A stretch of DNA of 58,416 nucleotides from Ruminococcus sp. (GTDB lineage Bacteria > Bacillota > Clostridia > Oscillospirales > Acutalibacteraceae), in NCBI GenBank assembly GCA_017416065.1, contig JAFQDM010000026.1:1-58416 (forward strand), given 5' to 3'. Below are positions 58,335 to 58,416 of this stretch, piece after piece. Position 1 is the stretch's first letter. Every line of letters begins with the position of its first letter. The translations under genes were made by a program, and so were the position numbers. The notes beneath the pieces were generated by a model. The model worked only from the letters and a program-made list of their open reading frames with translations. It was not told the origin of the DNA and did not search any database.

Positions 58335-58416
58335 GCTTTAGCGATGAGTATAAAAAAATACCACCTTCTGGTATAATGAAAGTGCGGTCTGGCAACTGCA
58401 CGACAAAAACAGAAGG

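Overview
The window looks like the chromosome of an anaerobic, fibre- or starch-degrading Gram-positive bacterium of class Clostridia, most likely Oscillospiraceae/Ruminococcus-like. The basis is: dockerin, cohesin and starch-binding-module proteins resembling the amylosome of Ruminococcus bromii, a SCIFF peptide with its radical-SAM maturase, a T-box leader, ferredoxin-linked 2-oxoacid oxidoreductase, 2-hydroxyacyl-CoA dehydratase activases, strong GGAGG ribosome sites, and many TTGACA-N17-TATAAT promoters. All assignments come from reading the sequence; no database search was run.

Layout. 1-120 is the C-terminal end of a dockerin protein. 172-3010 holds tRNA-Arg, an amidohydrolase, a lipoprotein and a LytTR regulator whose receiver domain lacks the phospho-acceptor Asp. 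3039-4778 is a B12-binding radical SAM protein, convergent with a minus-strand block (4823-14963): SCIFF peptide, its maturase and a PLP decarboxylase; a GltS-type symporter and a PlsC-like acyltransferase; a GNAT/DUF2156 pair; an SLC13-like permease; and an aldo/keto reductase with ferredoxin motifs. 15186-19230 is a small defence island: an MmeI-like restriction-modification enzyme followed by AbiH. The second half of the RM gene and all of abiH are much more AT-rich than the first half of the RM gene, suggesting a mosaic. 19473-22097 holds xpt, a flavoprotein, a palindrome array, tRNA-Tyr and tRNA-Thr. 22303-30914 holds an ABC-F ATPase, a lipoprotein, a two-gene acyl-CoA dehydratase/activase operon and a cation/proton antiporter.

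31004-42026 is a coherent metabolic locus. A T-box leader precedes a LeuA-like protein that has lost its catalytic metal ligands, a TIM-barrel/acyl-CoA synthetase fusion, IlvE, a ParA-like ATPase and a four-subunit 2-oxoisovalerate-type ferredoxin oxidoreductase. A separately promoted XRE-cupin regulator and a second acyl-CoA synthetase follow. Activation of a branched short-chain acid to its CoA ester, reductive carboxylation and transamination would yield a branched-chain amino acid. Control by an uncharged-tRNA sensor supports a biosynthetic direction (inference).

42104-43441 is a split chromate transporter pair and a tiny Cys/Asn/Gly-rich membrane protein. 43767-48023 encodes a 1418-residue secreted protein with an N-terminal dockerin and about ten starch-binding-like modules. 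48077-48592 and 51858-52085 are dispersed-repeat regions around a cyclase, a phosphatase, QueH and an E2-like acyltransferase lacking its catalytic His. 52389-58219 is a run of five secreted, membrane-anchored cohesin-like proteins, two carrying an extra N-terminal starch-binding-like module. Together with the dockerin scaffold and the dockerin at the left edge, this is best read as the surface part of an amylosome-like starch-binding complex, and it is the most interesting system in the window.
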